64,000 nt of DNA from DASYYE01 sp035946955 (GTDB taxonomy: Bacteria > Actinomycetota > Actinomycetes > Streptosporangiales > Streptosporangiaceae). Location of the stretch: the NCBI GenBank assembly GCA_035946955.1, contig DASYYE010000218.1, forward strand, positions 1-64,000, written 5' to 3'. Positions 15,931 to 24,685 of the stretch are shown piece after piece. The first letter of the stretch is position 1; every line of letters starts with the position of its first letter. Under the pieces are notes generated by a model. The model searched no databases. It saw only the letters and a list, made by a program, of their open reading frames with translations, and was not told the DNA's origin. The position numbers and the translations under genes were made by a program.

Positions 15931-15935
15931 CGCGC

Positions 15936-17660
15936 GTGGAGCTGACGGTCCCCGCGGCGCTGGCCCGGGCGGCGCAGGTGTACGGCGACGCGACCGCGCT
16001 CGCTGAGCCGGGCGGCCCCCGGCTCAGCTTCACGGACCTGCACGAGGGTGCCAGGACCGTCAGCCGCGCGCTCATCGCCTCCGGCGTGGCACCCGGGGAC
16101 CGCGTGGCGCTGTGGTCCCCGAACACGTGGCACTGGGTGGTCAGCGCACTGGGCGCACTCAGCGCCGGGGCGACGTTAGTCCCGGTCAGCACGAGGTTCA
16201 CCGGCGTCGAGGCACTCGACGTCCTCAGCCGCAGCAGTGCCCGCGTGCTCGTGGTCGCCGACGAGTTCCTCGGCGTGGACCGCCTCACCGCACTGCGCGC
16301 GGCCGCCGCGCAGGCGCGGGCTGAGGCCTCGGGGATACCAAACCACGCGCAGCCACCGGTCTCCCCCGGCAGGCTTGGCCTGGTCATCCGGGTGCCGATG
16401 GGGAGCGGACCGGCGGCCGACGCCAGTGTGCTCGCCGAGGCAGAACCCGGCACGGCCAGGACCGCAGCACAGCCCGGCACGGACGGGGCGACGGCTGAGG
16501 AGGCCTGGGCCCTCCCCGACTGGGAGAGTCTCGGCTGGGACGGCCTCGCGGAACGGGCCGCGGCGGTCCCGCCCTCGGTGGCTGCGGACCGCGCGGCCAC
16601 GGTCGAGCCCGGCCACATCAGTGACATCCTGTTCACCTCGGGCACCACCGGCCGGAGCAAGGGTGCGATGAGCACCCACGCCCAGGCGCTGAGCGTCGCC
16701 CGCGCCTGGGCCGAATGCGGCGGACTGGCCAGCGACGACCGCTACCTGGTCGTGAACCCGTTCTTCCACAGCTTCGGCTACAAGGCGGGCATCCTGGCCT
16801 GCCTGGTGTCGGGTGCCGCACTGGTGCCGATGCCGGTGTTCGACGCGGAGCAGGCGATGCGGGTCATCGAGACCGAGCGGATCACCGTGCTGCCGGGCAC
16901 GCCCACCCTCTACCAGACGATCCTCGACCACCCGGCCCGCGCCGCCCACGACCTGACGAGCCTGCGGCTGGCGGTCACCGGGGCGGCACCGGTGCCGGTG
17001 CCCCTGATTGAACGGATGCGCCGTGAGCTGAGTTTCCGCACCGTGCTCACTGCCTACGGGCTGACCGAGGCCGTGGTGGTGACCATGTGCCGCCCCGCAG
17101 ACGCCCCGGAGACGGTGTCACACACGTCGGGCCGGCCCACCGCCGGTTTCGAGGTGCGGGTCGCGGGCCCAGGCGGCGGCCCGCTCCCCCCTGGGGAACC
17201 AGGCGAGATCCTGCTGCGTGGGCCGAACGTGATGGTGGGCTACCTGGACGACCCCACTGCCACGCGGGAGGCCATCGATGCGGAAGGCTGGCTCCACACC
17301 GGCGACATCGGCACCCTGGACGGTGACGGATACCTGACCATCACCGACCGGCTCAAGGACATGTACGTCTGCGGCGGCTTCAACGTGTACCCCGCGGAGG
17401 TCGAGCAGGCCCTCGCAGCATTGCCAGGGGTCGCCGCGTCGGCGGTTGTCGGTGTGCCCGACGGACGGCTGGGTGAAGTGGGAAAGGCCTTCGTGGTCGC
17501 CAGGCCGGGCCACGTACTGGAGACGGAGACGGTGGTGGCGTTCTGCCGGGAGCGGCTGGCCAACTACAAGGTGCCCCGGCAGGTGGAGTTCCGCGCGGAC
17601 CTGCCCCGCAACGCCTCGGGCAAGGTGCTCAAGCGCGTACTCAGGGAGGAGTCCGGTTGA
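15936..17660 (+). CDS. fadD3: HIP-CoA synthetase FadD3
   Basis: The protein is a 574-residue ANL ligase that by synteny converts HIP, the bicyclic acid left after rings A/B are removed, to HIP-CoA. Signatures are LFTSGTTGRSKGAM at about 230, TAYGLTEAVVV at about 370, DRLKDMYVCGGFNVYPAEVE at about 470 and catalytic Lys in NASGKVLKR. It is about 70 residues longer than typical FadD3 because of an Ala/Gly/Glu-rich insert at about 128-200 in the N-terminal domain. The start is GTG at 15936 after AGAGGAG. It heads a five-gene operon with four-base overlaps, under the KstR2 box. Confidence 0.88.
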   Translation: MELTVPAALARAAQVYGDATALAEPGGPRLSFTDLHEGARTVSRALIASGVAPGDRVALWSPNTWHWVVSALGALSAGATLVPVSTRFTGVEALDVLSRSSARVLVVADEFLGVDRLTALRAAAAQARAEASGIPNHAQPPVSPGRLGLVIRVPMGSGPAADASVLAEAEPGTARTAAQPGTDGATAEEAWALPDWESLGWDGLAERAAAVPPSVAADRAATVEPGHISDILFTSGTTGRSKGAMSTHAQALSVARAWAECGGLASDDRYLVVNPFFHSFGYKAGILACLVSGAALVPMPVFDAEQAMRVIETERITVLPGTPTLYQTILDHPARAAHDLTSLRLAVTGAAPVPVPLIERMRRELSFRTVLTAYGLTEAVVVTMCRPADAPETVSHTSGRPTAGFEVRVAGPGGGPLPPGEPGEILLRGPNVMVGYLDDPTATREAIDAEGWLHTGDIGTLDGDGYLTITDRLKDMYVCGGFNVYPAEVEQALAALPGVAASAVVGVPDGRLGEVGKAFVVARPGHVLETETVVAFCRERLANYKVPRQVEFRADLPRNASGKVLKRVLREESG

Positions 17661-18544
17661 CCGAGGAGACTGGCACGGCCGGGGAACCCGTGCGCTACGA
17701 GCGGCGTGGCGCGATCGCGGTGGTGACGCTGAACCGGCCGCGCTACCGCAACGCGCAGAACTCGGCGATGACCTATGCCCTGGACGCCGCGTTCACGCGC
17801 GCGGTCAATGACGGCGAGGTGTCGGTGGTCGTGCTGGCCGGGGCCGGTGAGCACTTCTGCGCGGGCCATGACATCGGCTCGCCGGGCCGGGACGCGCACC
17901 TTTCGTTCGACCGGCAGGCGGTGCTGTGGTGGGACCACGTGGGCAGATCCGGCGCGGACGCCCGGTACGCCCGCGAGATGGAGGTCTACCTGGGCATGTG
18001 CCGCCGGTGGCGGGAGGTTCCCAAGCCGGTGGTGGCGATGGTGCAGGGCGCCTGCATCGCGGGCGGCCTCATGCTCGCGTGGGTGTGCGACCTGATCGTT
18101 GCCGCCGACGACGCCTTCTTCGCCGACCCGGTGCTGCGGATGGGGATCCCTGGGGTGGAGTACTTCGCCCACCCCTGGGTGCTCGGCCCCCGGTTCGCCA
18201 AGGAGGCGCTGTTCACCGGGGCACGGTTCAGCGCCCAGCGCGCCTACGAACTCGGCATGGTCAACCGGGTGGTGCCACGGGCCGAGCTGGAAGGGACGGC
18301 GTTCGCGCTGGCTGAGGAGATCGCCGCGATGCCCGCGTTCGGCCTGGCCCTGGCCAAGCGGGCGGTGAACCAGTGCGAGGACCTGATGGGCATGCGGGCG
18401 GGCATGGACTCGGTCTTCGGCCTGCACCATCTCGCGCATTCCCACAACGCCGAAGTGGGCGGCGACTCCCTCGCCGGACAGGACGCGCACAGCATGAAGC
18501 GGGCAGCGAGCGACGCCCCTGACGCCGAAGCAGGCGGCCAGTGA
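17657..18544 (+). CDS. Enoyl-CoA hydratase/isomerase (crotonase family)
   Basis: This 295-residue crotonase-fold enzyme starts with TTG overlapping the fadD3 stop (TTGA). AVVTLNRPRYRNAQN, the oxyanion-hole strand GEHFCAGHDIGS and QGACIAGGLMLAWVCDLIVAADDA are characteristic. GIPGVEYFAHPWVLG contains the region of the catalytic acid residues. It probably hydrates an enoyl-CoA from the HIP-CoA side chain or ring intermediates. It is not clearly EchA20, the ring-D hydrolase, and a role in first-round HIP-CoA beta-oxidation fits its position. The C-terminal ~25 residues are Ala/Asp-rich and probably disordered. Confidence 0.85.
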   Translation: MTEETGTAGEPVRYERRGAIAVVTLNRPRYRNAQNSAMTYALDAAFTRAVNDGEVSVVVLAGAGEHFCAGHDIGSPGRDAHLSFDRQAVLWWDHVGRSGADARYAREMEVYLGMCRRWREVPKPVVAMVQGACIAGGLMLAWVCDLIVAADDAFFADPVLRMGIPGVEYFAHPWVLGPRFAKEALFTGARFSAQRAYELGMVNRVVPRAELEGTAFALAEEIAAMPAFGLALAKRAVNQCEDLMGMRAGMDSVFGLHHLAHSHNAEVGGDSLAGQDAHSMKRAASDAPDAEAGGQ

Positions 18545-19680
18545 GCCTGGGTGAGACCCCCGGCTTCCGGGAGGAGGTGCGCACCTGGCTGGCCGCGCAC
18601 GTCCCGGCCGGGCCGCTGCCATCGGTGGACACCAGGGAAGGCTTCGAACGCCACCGCGCGTGGGAGCGCGAACTGGCCGCGGCGCGGCTGGCGGTGGTGT
18701 CATGGCCGGCCAGCTACGGCGGCCGGGACGCCTCGCTGCTGGACTGGCTGGTCTTCGAGGAGGAGTACCACACCGCAGGCGCCCCGGTGCGGGTCGGGCA
18801 GAACGGCCTGTTCCTGCTGGCACCCACCTTGTTCGCGCACGGCACCGACGAGCAGCGGGAGCGGCTGCTGCCCAGGATGGCCAGGGCGGACGACGTGTGG
18901 GCCCAGGCGTGGTCGGAGCCGGACGCGGGCAGTGACCTCGCCGCGATCCGGTCGGTGGCGAAACGGGTCAGCGACGGCTGGGTGGCATCGGGGACGAAGA
19001 CCTGGAGCTCCCGGGCGGCATTCGCGGACCGGGCGTTCGGGCTGTTCCGCACCGACCCTGCGGCACAGCGGCACCGTGGGCTGAGCTATCTGCTCTTCGA
19101 CCTGCACGCCGAGGGGGTCACCGTGCGGCCGATCCGCCAGCTTGGCGGGGAGACCGGCTTCGCGGAGGTCTTCCTCGACGAGGTGTTCGTGCCCGACGAA
19201 GACGTGGTCGGGGCCGCCGGGGAGGGCTGGCGGATCGCGATGAGCACGGCCAGCCACGAACGTGGGCTCTCACTGCGCAGCCCGGGCAGGTTCAGCGCGG
19301 CTGCCAGCCGCCTCCTCGCCCTGTGGCAGCGGTCCGCGGACCCCGGCGACACCGCCATGCGGGACCGGGTCGCCGACGCGTGGATCCACGCCCGTGCCTA
19401 CCACCTGCACACGCTGGCGACAGTGGCCCGGCTCGCCGCGGGCGGCACCCTCGGCGCCGAGTCCAGCTTCGGCAAGGTGTACTGGTCCGAACTGGACGTG
19501 GCCCTGCACGAGACCGCGCTGGACCTGCTCGGGCCCCAGGCTGAGCTGCGCGGCGAGCCAGGACCGGATGGCCGCTGGCTCGACGGTTACCTGTTCTCCC
19601 TCGCGGGGCCCATCTACGCGGGCACCAACGAGGTGCAGCGGAACCTTATTGCCGAGCGGCTCCTGGGGCTCCCGAAATGA
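18541..19680 (+). CDS. fadE31: Acyl-CoA dehydrogenase FadE31
   Basis: The 379-residue ACAD begins with GTG overlapping the previous stop. It has AQAWSEPDAGSDLAAIRSVAKR, SGTKTWSSRAAFADRAFGLF, ETGFAEVFLDEVFVPDEDVVG and the C-terminal signature GPIYAGTNEVQRNLIAERLLGLP. In the mycobacterial steroid regulon FadE31, FadE32 and FadE33 are encoded together and function in HIP degradation, probably as heteromeric complexes with half the usual FAD. The same order here supports the symbol. The downstream fadE32 start overlaps its stop by four bases. Confidence 0.85.
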   Translation: MSLGETPGFREEVRTWLAAHVPAGPLPSVDTREGFERHRAWERELAAARLAVVSWPASYGGRDASLLDWLVFEEEYHTAGAPVRVGQNGLFLLAPTLFAHGTDEQRERLLPRMARADDVWAQAWSEPDAGSDLAAIRSVAKRVSDGWVASGTKTWSSRAAFADRAFGLFRTDPAAQRHRGLSYLLFDLHAEGVTVRPIRQLGGETGFAEVFLDEVFVPDEDVVGAAGEGWRIAMSTASHERGLSLRSPGRFSAAASRLLALWQRSADPGDTAMRDRVADAWIHARAYHLHTLATVARLAAGGTLGAESSFGKVYWSELDVALHETALDLLGPQAELRGEPGPDGRWLDGYLFSLAGPIYAGTNEVQRNLIAERLLGLPK

Positions 19681-20741
19681 CACCTACCGCGCCCATGCCC
19701 TCGGCCGAGCAGGAGCAGTTCGGCCGGGCGCTGCACGGCCTGCTCGCCGCCACGGGCAGCACTGGTGCCGCACGGCAGTGGGCGGACGGTGACCCTGCCG
19801 CCGGTCTGCGGCTGTGGCACCGGCTCGCCGGGCAGGGAGTGACGGCCCTGGCGGTGCCGGAGAAATGGGGCGGCCTCGGCGCCAGCATGCTCGACGTCGT
19901 GGTGGCCTGCGAGGAACTCGGGCACCATGCGCTGCCGGGCCCGGCCGCCGAGTCCCTGGCCGCGGTCCCGCACCTGCTCACCGCCTTGTGCGAGGGGCAC
20001 CTGTGCGATACCTCGGCAGACGGGGAGCAGTGCGCTCGCTGGCTCGCCGCACTGGCGGACGGAAGCCTGGTCGCCACCCTCGCACTGCCGCCCCGGCTGC
20101 CGTACCTGCTGGACGCCCACGTGGCCGACCTGGTGCTGCTGGCCGAGGCCGGCACCGTACGGCTGGCTACGCCGGGCACGCGGCACCAGTCGGTGGACGG
20201 TGCCCGCTGGCTGTCGGAGGTCTGCGGCGGCCCGGTCATCGCCCAGGGGCCAGCGGTCGCCGAGGCGGCCGGCCGGGCGCTGCGTGCCGGGGCGCTCGCC
20301 AGCGCGGCACAACTGCTGGGCGCCGGCCGTGCCCTGCTGGAGGCCAGCATCACCCATGCGCGGCAGCGGACGCAGTTTGGCCGGCCGGTCGGCGCGTTCC
20401 AGGCGGTCAAGCACGCGCTGGCTGGTGTGGCCATCGACTTGGAGTTCGCCCGGCCGCTGGCCTACGCGGCGGCGGAGGCGATGGACGCCGGCCGTGCCAG
20501 CGCTGGCCGGGACGTCGCGGCCGCCCGGGTCGCCGGTGCCGACGCGGCCTACCGGGCCGCACGGACCGCGCTGCAGGTGCACGGGGCCATCGGCTATACG
20601 CACGAGCACGACCTCAGCCTCTGGCTCACCAAGGTCACCGCGCTGCGCTCCGCCTGGGGCACCCAGGCGGAGCACCGGGCCGCGGTCATGGCCGCCCTGA
20701 CCGGGGACGGCCCGGCGAATGGAGAGCCGTCATGGACCTGA
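19677..20741 (+). CDS. fadE32: Acyl-CoA dehydrogenase FadE32
   Basis: This shorter ACAD (354 residues) has a reduced middle beta domain. GVTALAVPEKWGGLGASMLDVVVACEELG lies in the N-terminal helical domain, and SITHARQRTQFGRPVGAFQAVKHALAG plus LQVHGAIGYTHEHDLSLWLTKV in the C-terminal one. Such divergent ACADs pair with a partner in alpha2beta2 assemblies, with the active site formed at the interface. Position directly after fadE31 and synteny with Rv3563 support the call. The next gene starts ten bases before its stop. Confidence 0.83.
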   Translation: MTPTAPMPSAEQEQFGRALHGLLAATGSTGAARQWADGDPAAGLRLWHRLAGQGVTALAVPEKWGGLGASMLDVVVACEELGHHALPGPAAESLAAVPHLLTALCEGHLCDTSADGEQCARWLAALADGSLVATLALPPRLPYLLDAHVADLVLLAEAGTVRLATPGTRHQSVDGARWLSEVCGGPVIAQGPAVAEAAGRALRAGALASAAQLLGAGRALLEASITHARQRTQFGRPVGAFQAVKHALAGVAIDLEFARPLAYAAAEAMDAGRASAGRDVAAARVAGADAAYRAARTALQVHGAIGYTHEHDLSLWLTKVTALRSAWGTQAEHRAAVMAALTGDGPANGEPSWT

Positions 20742-21862
20742 CCGGGGAACTGGGGCTGAGCGAGGAGCAGCGTGCCCTGCGCGATGCGGTCCGCACGCTG
20801 CTGACGCGGCAGCAGCGGGACAGCGGTCCCGGTCAGCAAGCCGACGACACCGGCCCATCGCCATGGCAGCGGCTGTGCACGGAGGTCGGTGTCGCGGGAC
20901 TCGCCGTGCCCGAGTGCTACGGAGGTGCTGGCGCCGGCCCGGTAGAGACCCACGTGGTGGCGGAGGAACTCGGCCGCCACCTGGTCCCCTCCCCGCTGGT
21001 CGGCTCAGTGGTCCTGGCCGCCCAGGCAGTGCTGGCGAGCGGCGACAGCGGCGCCTGCGCTCGGCTGCTGCCCGCGGTCGCGGACGGGAGCGCAGTCGCC
21101 GCCCTGGCGTGGACGACCGCCGCGGGCCACTGGGATCCTCGTGAGGTGGCGGGTAGGGCGGTGCGGGCCGATACGCCCGGGACGCCGGACGGCGGCTGGG
21201 CAGTGAGCGGGACCGCGCACTACGTGCTCGACGGCGACCGCGCGGATGTGCTGCTGGTCGCCGCGGACACCCCGGACGGGACCGGCCTGTTCGAGGTGGA
21301 CCCGCGGGGCGGCGGCGTCACCCGCACGCCGGTCACGAGCATGGACCCCGCCCTCCGCCTCGCTGTCGTGGCACTTGACGAAGCGCCCGCCAGGCGCCTC
21401 GGCGGGCCTGCCAGCGCGGCACTGGCCAGGGCCCGCGACCTGGCCTGTATCGCGCTGAGCGCCGAGCAGGTGGGTGCCGCCCAGCAGGCACTGGCCCAGA
21501 CGGCCAGCTACACCACCACCCGGGTGCAGTTCGGGCGGCCCATCGCCAGCTTCCAGGCGCTCGCGCACCGCATGGCCGACCTCCACGTGCTGGTCGAGTC
21601 GGCACGGTCGCTGTCGTACGCGGCCGCGGCGGCCGCCGCCGAGGCCGTACCGGACCTCGGGCTGCGTGCCGCCGCCGCCAAGGTGTACTGCTCCGAGGCG
21701 CTGACCCAGGTGACGGCGGAGATGATCCAGCTCCACGGCGCCATCGGCATCACGTGGGAGCACGACGCGCACCGCTTCTTCAAACGTGCGCACAGCACGG
21801 CCCAGCTCTTCGGCCAGCCAGCCGAGCACCTGGCCCGCCTCGCCGCGGAGCTGGTCGGCTGA
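20732..21862 (+). CDS. fadE33: Acyl-CoA dehydrogenase FadE33
   Basis: The ATG at 20732 gives 376 residues starting MDLTGELGLSEEQRALRDAV, a typical ACAD N-terminus. Conserved parts include AGLAVPECYGGAGAGPVETHVVAEELG, ASYTTTRVQFGRPIASFQALAHRMADL and MIQLHGAIGITWEHDAHRFFKRAHS. It completes the fadE31-32-33 set for late HIP-CoA catabolism. It overlaps fadE32 by ten bases, and the next gene starts on the last base of its stop (TGATG). Expression should follow the KstR2-controlled fadD3 promoter. Confidence 0.84.
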   Translation: MDLTGELGLSEEQRALRDAVRTLLTRQQRDSGPGQQADDTGPSPWQRLCTEVGVAGLAVPECYGGAGAGPVETHVVAEELGRHLVPSPLVGSVVLAAQAVLASGDSGACARLLPAVADGSAVAALAWTTAAGHWDPREVAGRAVRADTPGTPDGGWAVSGTAHYVLDGDRADVLLVAADTPDGTGLFEVDPRGGGVTRTPVTSMDPALRLAVVALDEAPARRLGGPASAALARARDLACIALSAEQVGAAQQALAQTASYTTTRVQFGRPIASFQALAHRMADLHVLVESARSLSYAAAAAAAEAVPDLGLRAAAAKVYCSEALTQVTAEMIQLHGAIGITWEHDAHRFFKRAHSTAQLFGQPAEHLARLAAELVG

Positions 21863-23409
21863 TGGCACCGCGGCTGCGTGAGCACCCGCTCGTACCGGTG
21901 CCCGCTGGCAGTGGGCCCAGCGTGGTGGGCCTCACGAAGCGGCTTACGGCGCTACTGCCGCCTGGGACGCTGTGGGTCGGGGCGGGCCTTGCGGTGCTGG
22001 GCGTCGGCCAGTACGCGCAGCTCGGGGTCGCAGGCCACAGCCTCACCACCGCAGGCATGGCGGACATGTCGGTGCTGTGGACGATCGTGTTCTGGACGGG
22101 TCTCGGCGTGTTCCTGCCCGTCGAGCAGGAACTGATCCGGCTGACCGCGGCACGCAGGGCGAGGGGCGAAGGTGTCATCCCGGTGGCCCGGCGGGGGGCC
22201 GTCCTCTCGACCGTGGCCGGGGCGGCCACGGTGCTGCCCCTTGCCGTCGCCGCCAGGCCGCTCGCGGACCGGTTGTTCGGCGGCAGCGAGTCAATGGTGG
22301 CGGCGCTGGCCGCGGGGCTGGCCGCGCTCGCCGTCACGGCGGTGAGCCGGGGCCTGCTAGCCGGGATGGGCCGGTTCGGCGCGTACGGGGCCCAACTGGC
22401 CACCGACGGCAGCCTGCGGCTGCTGCTCGCAGGCGGCCTGGGGGCCGCAGGTGTCCACTCGGCTGCCGCGTTCGGCCTGACTGTGACGGTGGCCCCATTG
22501 CTCTCGGTGGCCGCGACGCTCGGCCCACTGGCACGGAACCTGAGCCCGGGGCCGCCGGTGACCTGGCGGCTGATGTGCCAGGGCCTGGGGCTGCTCATCG
22601 GCACCATGCTGCTCGCGCAGCTTGTGATCAACGCCGCAGTCATCAACGTGCGCCTGCTGTCTCCCGGCGACCCGGCCGTAGTCGGCGCGCTGCTGGCCGC
22701 CATGGTGCTGGTGCGGGTGCCACTCTTCGTCTTCACCTCGTTGCAGGTCTCCCTGCTGCCCGGGCTGGCCCGGGCAGTGGCCATGGGCGACCGGGCACGC
22801 TACCGGCGGTTGCTGTCCCGGGCGTGCGTGGTCGTGGTGGTGCTCGGGGTGGGGTCCGGTGTCCCAGGCGCGGTACTTGGCCCGTGGCTGATCAGGATCC
22901 TGTTCGCCGCGCGCCCCGTGCTCGGGCGGGAGGACTTCGCACTGCTCGCGCTCGGCACCCTGTGCTACATGCTTGCGCTCGTGCTCGGCCTGGGGGCCAT
23001 GGCGCTGTCCCGCCACCGCGACCTGCTGGCATCCTGGCTGGCGGGCGCCTGCGTGCTCATCGCGGTCACGGTGGGCCCTGGCCAGGTCCGGCTCCGGGTC
23101 GAGGCAGGCTACGTCCTTGGGTCGCTGACCACAGCCGCCGTGCTCGCGCTCGTCTTGCGGCGCTCGTCAGATCCAGTCGGTGTGGCGGGGCCAGGCCAGG
23201 AGGGTGTCGACGACCTCGGGTGGCTCATCGGCGGCACGGGCGGGGGTCGCGGCGAAGCGGCCCCGGTAGAAGAGCAGAGGCTGGCCCGGGCGGCAGTCGC
23301 CGAGTTCGGTGACACGGCCGATGACGACGTGGTGGTCCCCGGCCTCGTGGACGGCCTCGACAATGGAGCCCAGCCAGGTCAGCACGCCGTCCAGGACCGG
23401 CGCTCCTGA
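21862..23409 (+). CDS. Polysaccharide flippase-like membrane protein
   Basis: The 515-residue protein has about 12 hydrophobic helices, for example GTLWVGAGLAVLGVGQYAQLG, LLIGTMLLAQLVINAAVINV and YVLGSLTTAAVLALVLRR, and resembles the MATE/oligosaccharide flippase superfamily. Its ATG overlaps the fadE33 stop, so it would be co-transcribed with the ring C/D genes although no sterol role is obvious. The last helix ends near residue 433. The remaining ~80 hydrophilic residues run antisense through the 3' 243 bases of hsaB, suggesting the original stop was lost. Substrate is unknown; envelope glycan or lipid export is an inference. Confidence 0.72.
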   Translation: MAPRLREHPLVPVPAGSGPSVVGLTKRLTALLPPGTLWVGAGLAVLGVGQYAQLGVAGHSLTTAGMADMSVLWTIVFWTGLGVFLPVEQELIRLTAARRARGEGVIPVARRGAVLSTVAGAATVLPLAVAARPLADRLFGGSESMVAALAAGLAALAVTAVSRGLLAGMGRFGAYGAQLATDGSLRLLLAGGLGAAGVHSAAAFGLTVTVAPLLSVAATLGPLARNLSPGPPVTWRLMCQGLGLLIGTMLLAQLVINAAVINVRLLSPGDPAVVGALLAAMVLVRVPLFVFTSLQVSLLPGLARAVAMGDRARYRRLLSRACVVVVVLGVGSGVPGAVLGPWLIRILFAARPVLGREDFALLALGTLCYMLALVLGLGAMALSRHRDLLASWLAGACVLIAVTVGPGQVRLRVEAGYVLGSLTTAAVLALVLRRSSDPVGVAGPGQEGVDDLGWLIGGTGGGRGEAAPVEEQRLARAAVAEFGDTADDDVVVPGLVDGLDNGAQPGQHAVQDRRS

Positions 23410-23775
23410 TGACGACGGTGACCAGCGGACTCCAGTGAACCTGTCCGTCCTTGACGTGCCGAAGACGCGGGCAAGCTCCTGCTGGCCATCGGCCAGCACA
23501 TTGGCGCAGAAGTGGCCTGTCCGCTCGATCCTCCGCCAGGTGGATGACAGCCGGGACGGGCAGAACAGCACCAGTGGGGGGTCCAGCGACAGGGCGGCGA
23601 ACGCCTGGCACGTAAACCCTGCCGGCCCCTCAGCGTCAGCCGTGGTGATGACGGTCACCCCGGTGCAGAAGTGACCGAGCACCTGCCGGAACCCGGCCGG
23701 GGCGGGACCGGGCCCCACCGAGCCGGGCCCGGGCCCCACCTGCGTCACGTCAGGGACCATGGTCACCGCAGGCAC
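23167..23775 (-). CDS. hsaB: Flavin reductase HsaB of 3-HSA monooxygenase
   Basis: The 202-residue protein belongs to the flavin reductase-like (FMN-binding split barrel) family. It supplies reduced flavin to HsaA. Matching segments are FRQVLGHFCTGVTVITT, GFTCQAFAALSLDPPLVLFCPS, GHFCANVLADGQ and GDHHVVIGRV…PLLFYRGRF. A start at 23760 (MVPDVTQ) is equally possible; the first ~25 residues are Pro/Gly-rich and unconserved. It lies four bases after hsaC in the hsaA-D-C-B order. Its 3' half is overlapped on the opposite strand by the flippase frame. Confidence 0.88.
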   Translation of the reverse strand: MPAVTMVPDVTQVGPGPGSVGPGPAPAGFRQVLGHFCTGVTVITTADAEGPAGFTCQAFAALSLDPPLVLFCPSRLSSTWRRIERTGHFCANVLADGQQELARVFGTSRTDRFTGVRWSPSSSGAPVLDGVLTWLGSIVEAVHEAGDHHVVIGRVTELGDCRPGQPLLFYRGRFAATPARAADEPPEVVDTLLAWPRHTDWI

Positions 23776-23779
23776 CCCC

Positions 23780-24685
23780 TTAGTGCGCGCTCCCGGCAGC
23801 GAAGCTATGTCCCCACAGGCTGATCGCCGTGGTCTCGCGGCTCACCCACGTCCGGTCGTCGACCATGCGCCCATCGGTGCCGTACTCGATGTCGAACCCG
23901 CCCGGTGTCTTCACGTAGAAGGACACCATGAGGTCATTGGCGTGCCGGCCGAGGGTGGCGGACATCGGTGCGCCGCGCCGGGCGCAGCGGTCCATCGCGC
24001 GGCCGACGTCGTCCAGCGAGTCCACCTCGACCATCAGGTGCACGATCCCGGCCGGGGCGGGGAACGGCGCCAGTGCGAGCGAGTGGTGACGCGGGTTGCA
24101 GCCGAGGAAGCGCAGCCACAGCGGCGGACCGTCCGCGGGCCTGCCGAAGAGCTCGGGTGCCATCCTCATCGAGTCACGCAGCCGGAAGCCGAGCAGGCCG
24201 GTGTAGAAGTGAAGGGCGGCGTCCTCCTCACTGACCGGGAGCACCACGTGGCCCATGCCCATGTCGCCGGTGACGAACCGGTTGCCGTAGGGGCTGCTCG
24301 CCGGGCGGTGCTCCAGCGCCGCGCCGGAGAAGACCTCCAGTGTGTTGCCCGCGGGGTCGTCGAAGCGCAGCAACTGCCCCACGCGGCGCTCGGCGAGTTC
24401 CGCGGACGTGCCCGCCTTGACCGCGACCCCGGCCTGCTCCAGCACCCGGCCCAGGGCGGCGAGATCGCCGTCGCTGGCCATCTCCCATCCGGAGGCGAGC
24501 AGCCGGTCGGCCTCGCCGGGCACCACCACGATCCGGGCCGGGAAGTCGTCCATCCGCAGGTACAGTGCCCCGCCCTCGGGGCCCCGGCCCTCCACCATGC
24601 CGAGCACCCGCACCCCGAACTCGCGCCAGGCCGCGACGTCCGTGGCCTCGATACGCAGGTAGCCCAGGGAGGTGACGGCTGTCAT
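23780..24685 (-). CDS. hsaC: 3,4-DHSA extradiol dioxygenase HsaC
   Basis: This 301-residue type I extradiol dioxygenase has two vicinal-oxygen-chelate modules. The Fe(II) ligands are visible as His146 (GMGHVVLPV), His216 (GIVHLMVEV) and Glu267 (GGFDIEYGTDG), one residue off those of characterised HsaC. It cleaves the aromatised ring A of 3,4-DHSA by meta fission to give 4,9-DSHA. The ATG at 24685 overlaps the hsaD stop (ATGA). Control is from the KstR box at 26825. Confidence 0.93.
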   Translation of the reverse strand: MTAVTSLGYLRIEATDVAAWREFGVRVLGMVEGRGPEGGALYLRMDDFPARIVVVPGEADRLLASGWEMASDGDLAALGRVLEQAGVAVKAGTSAELAERRVGQLLRFDDPAGNTLEVFSGAALEHRPASSPYGNRFVTGDMGMGHVVLPVSEEDAALHFYTGLLGFRLRDSMRMAPELFGRPADGPPLWLRFLGCNPRHHSLALAPFPAPAGIVHLMVEVDSLDDVGRAMDRCARRGAPMSATLGRHANDLMVSFYVKTPGGFDIEYGTDGRMVDDRTWVSRETTAISLWGHSFAAGSAH

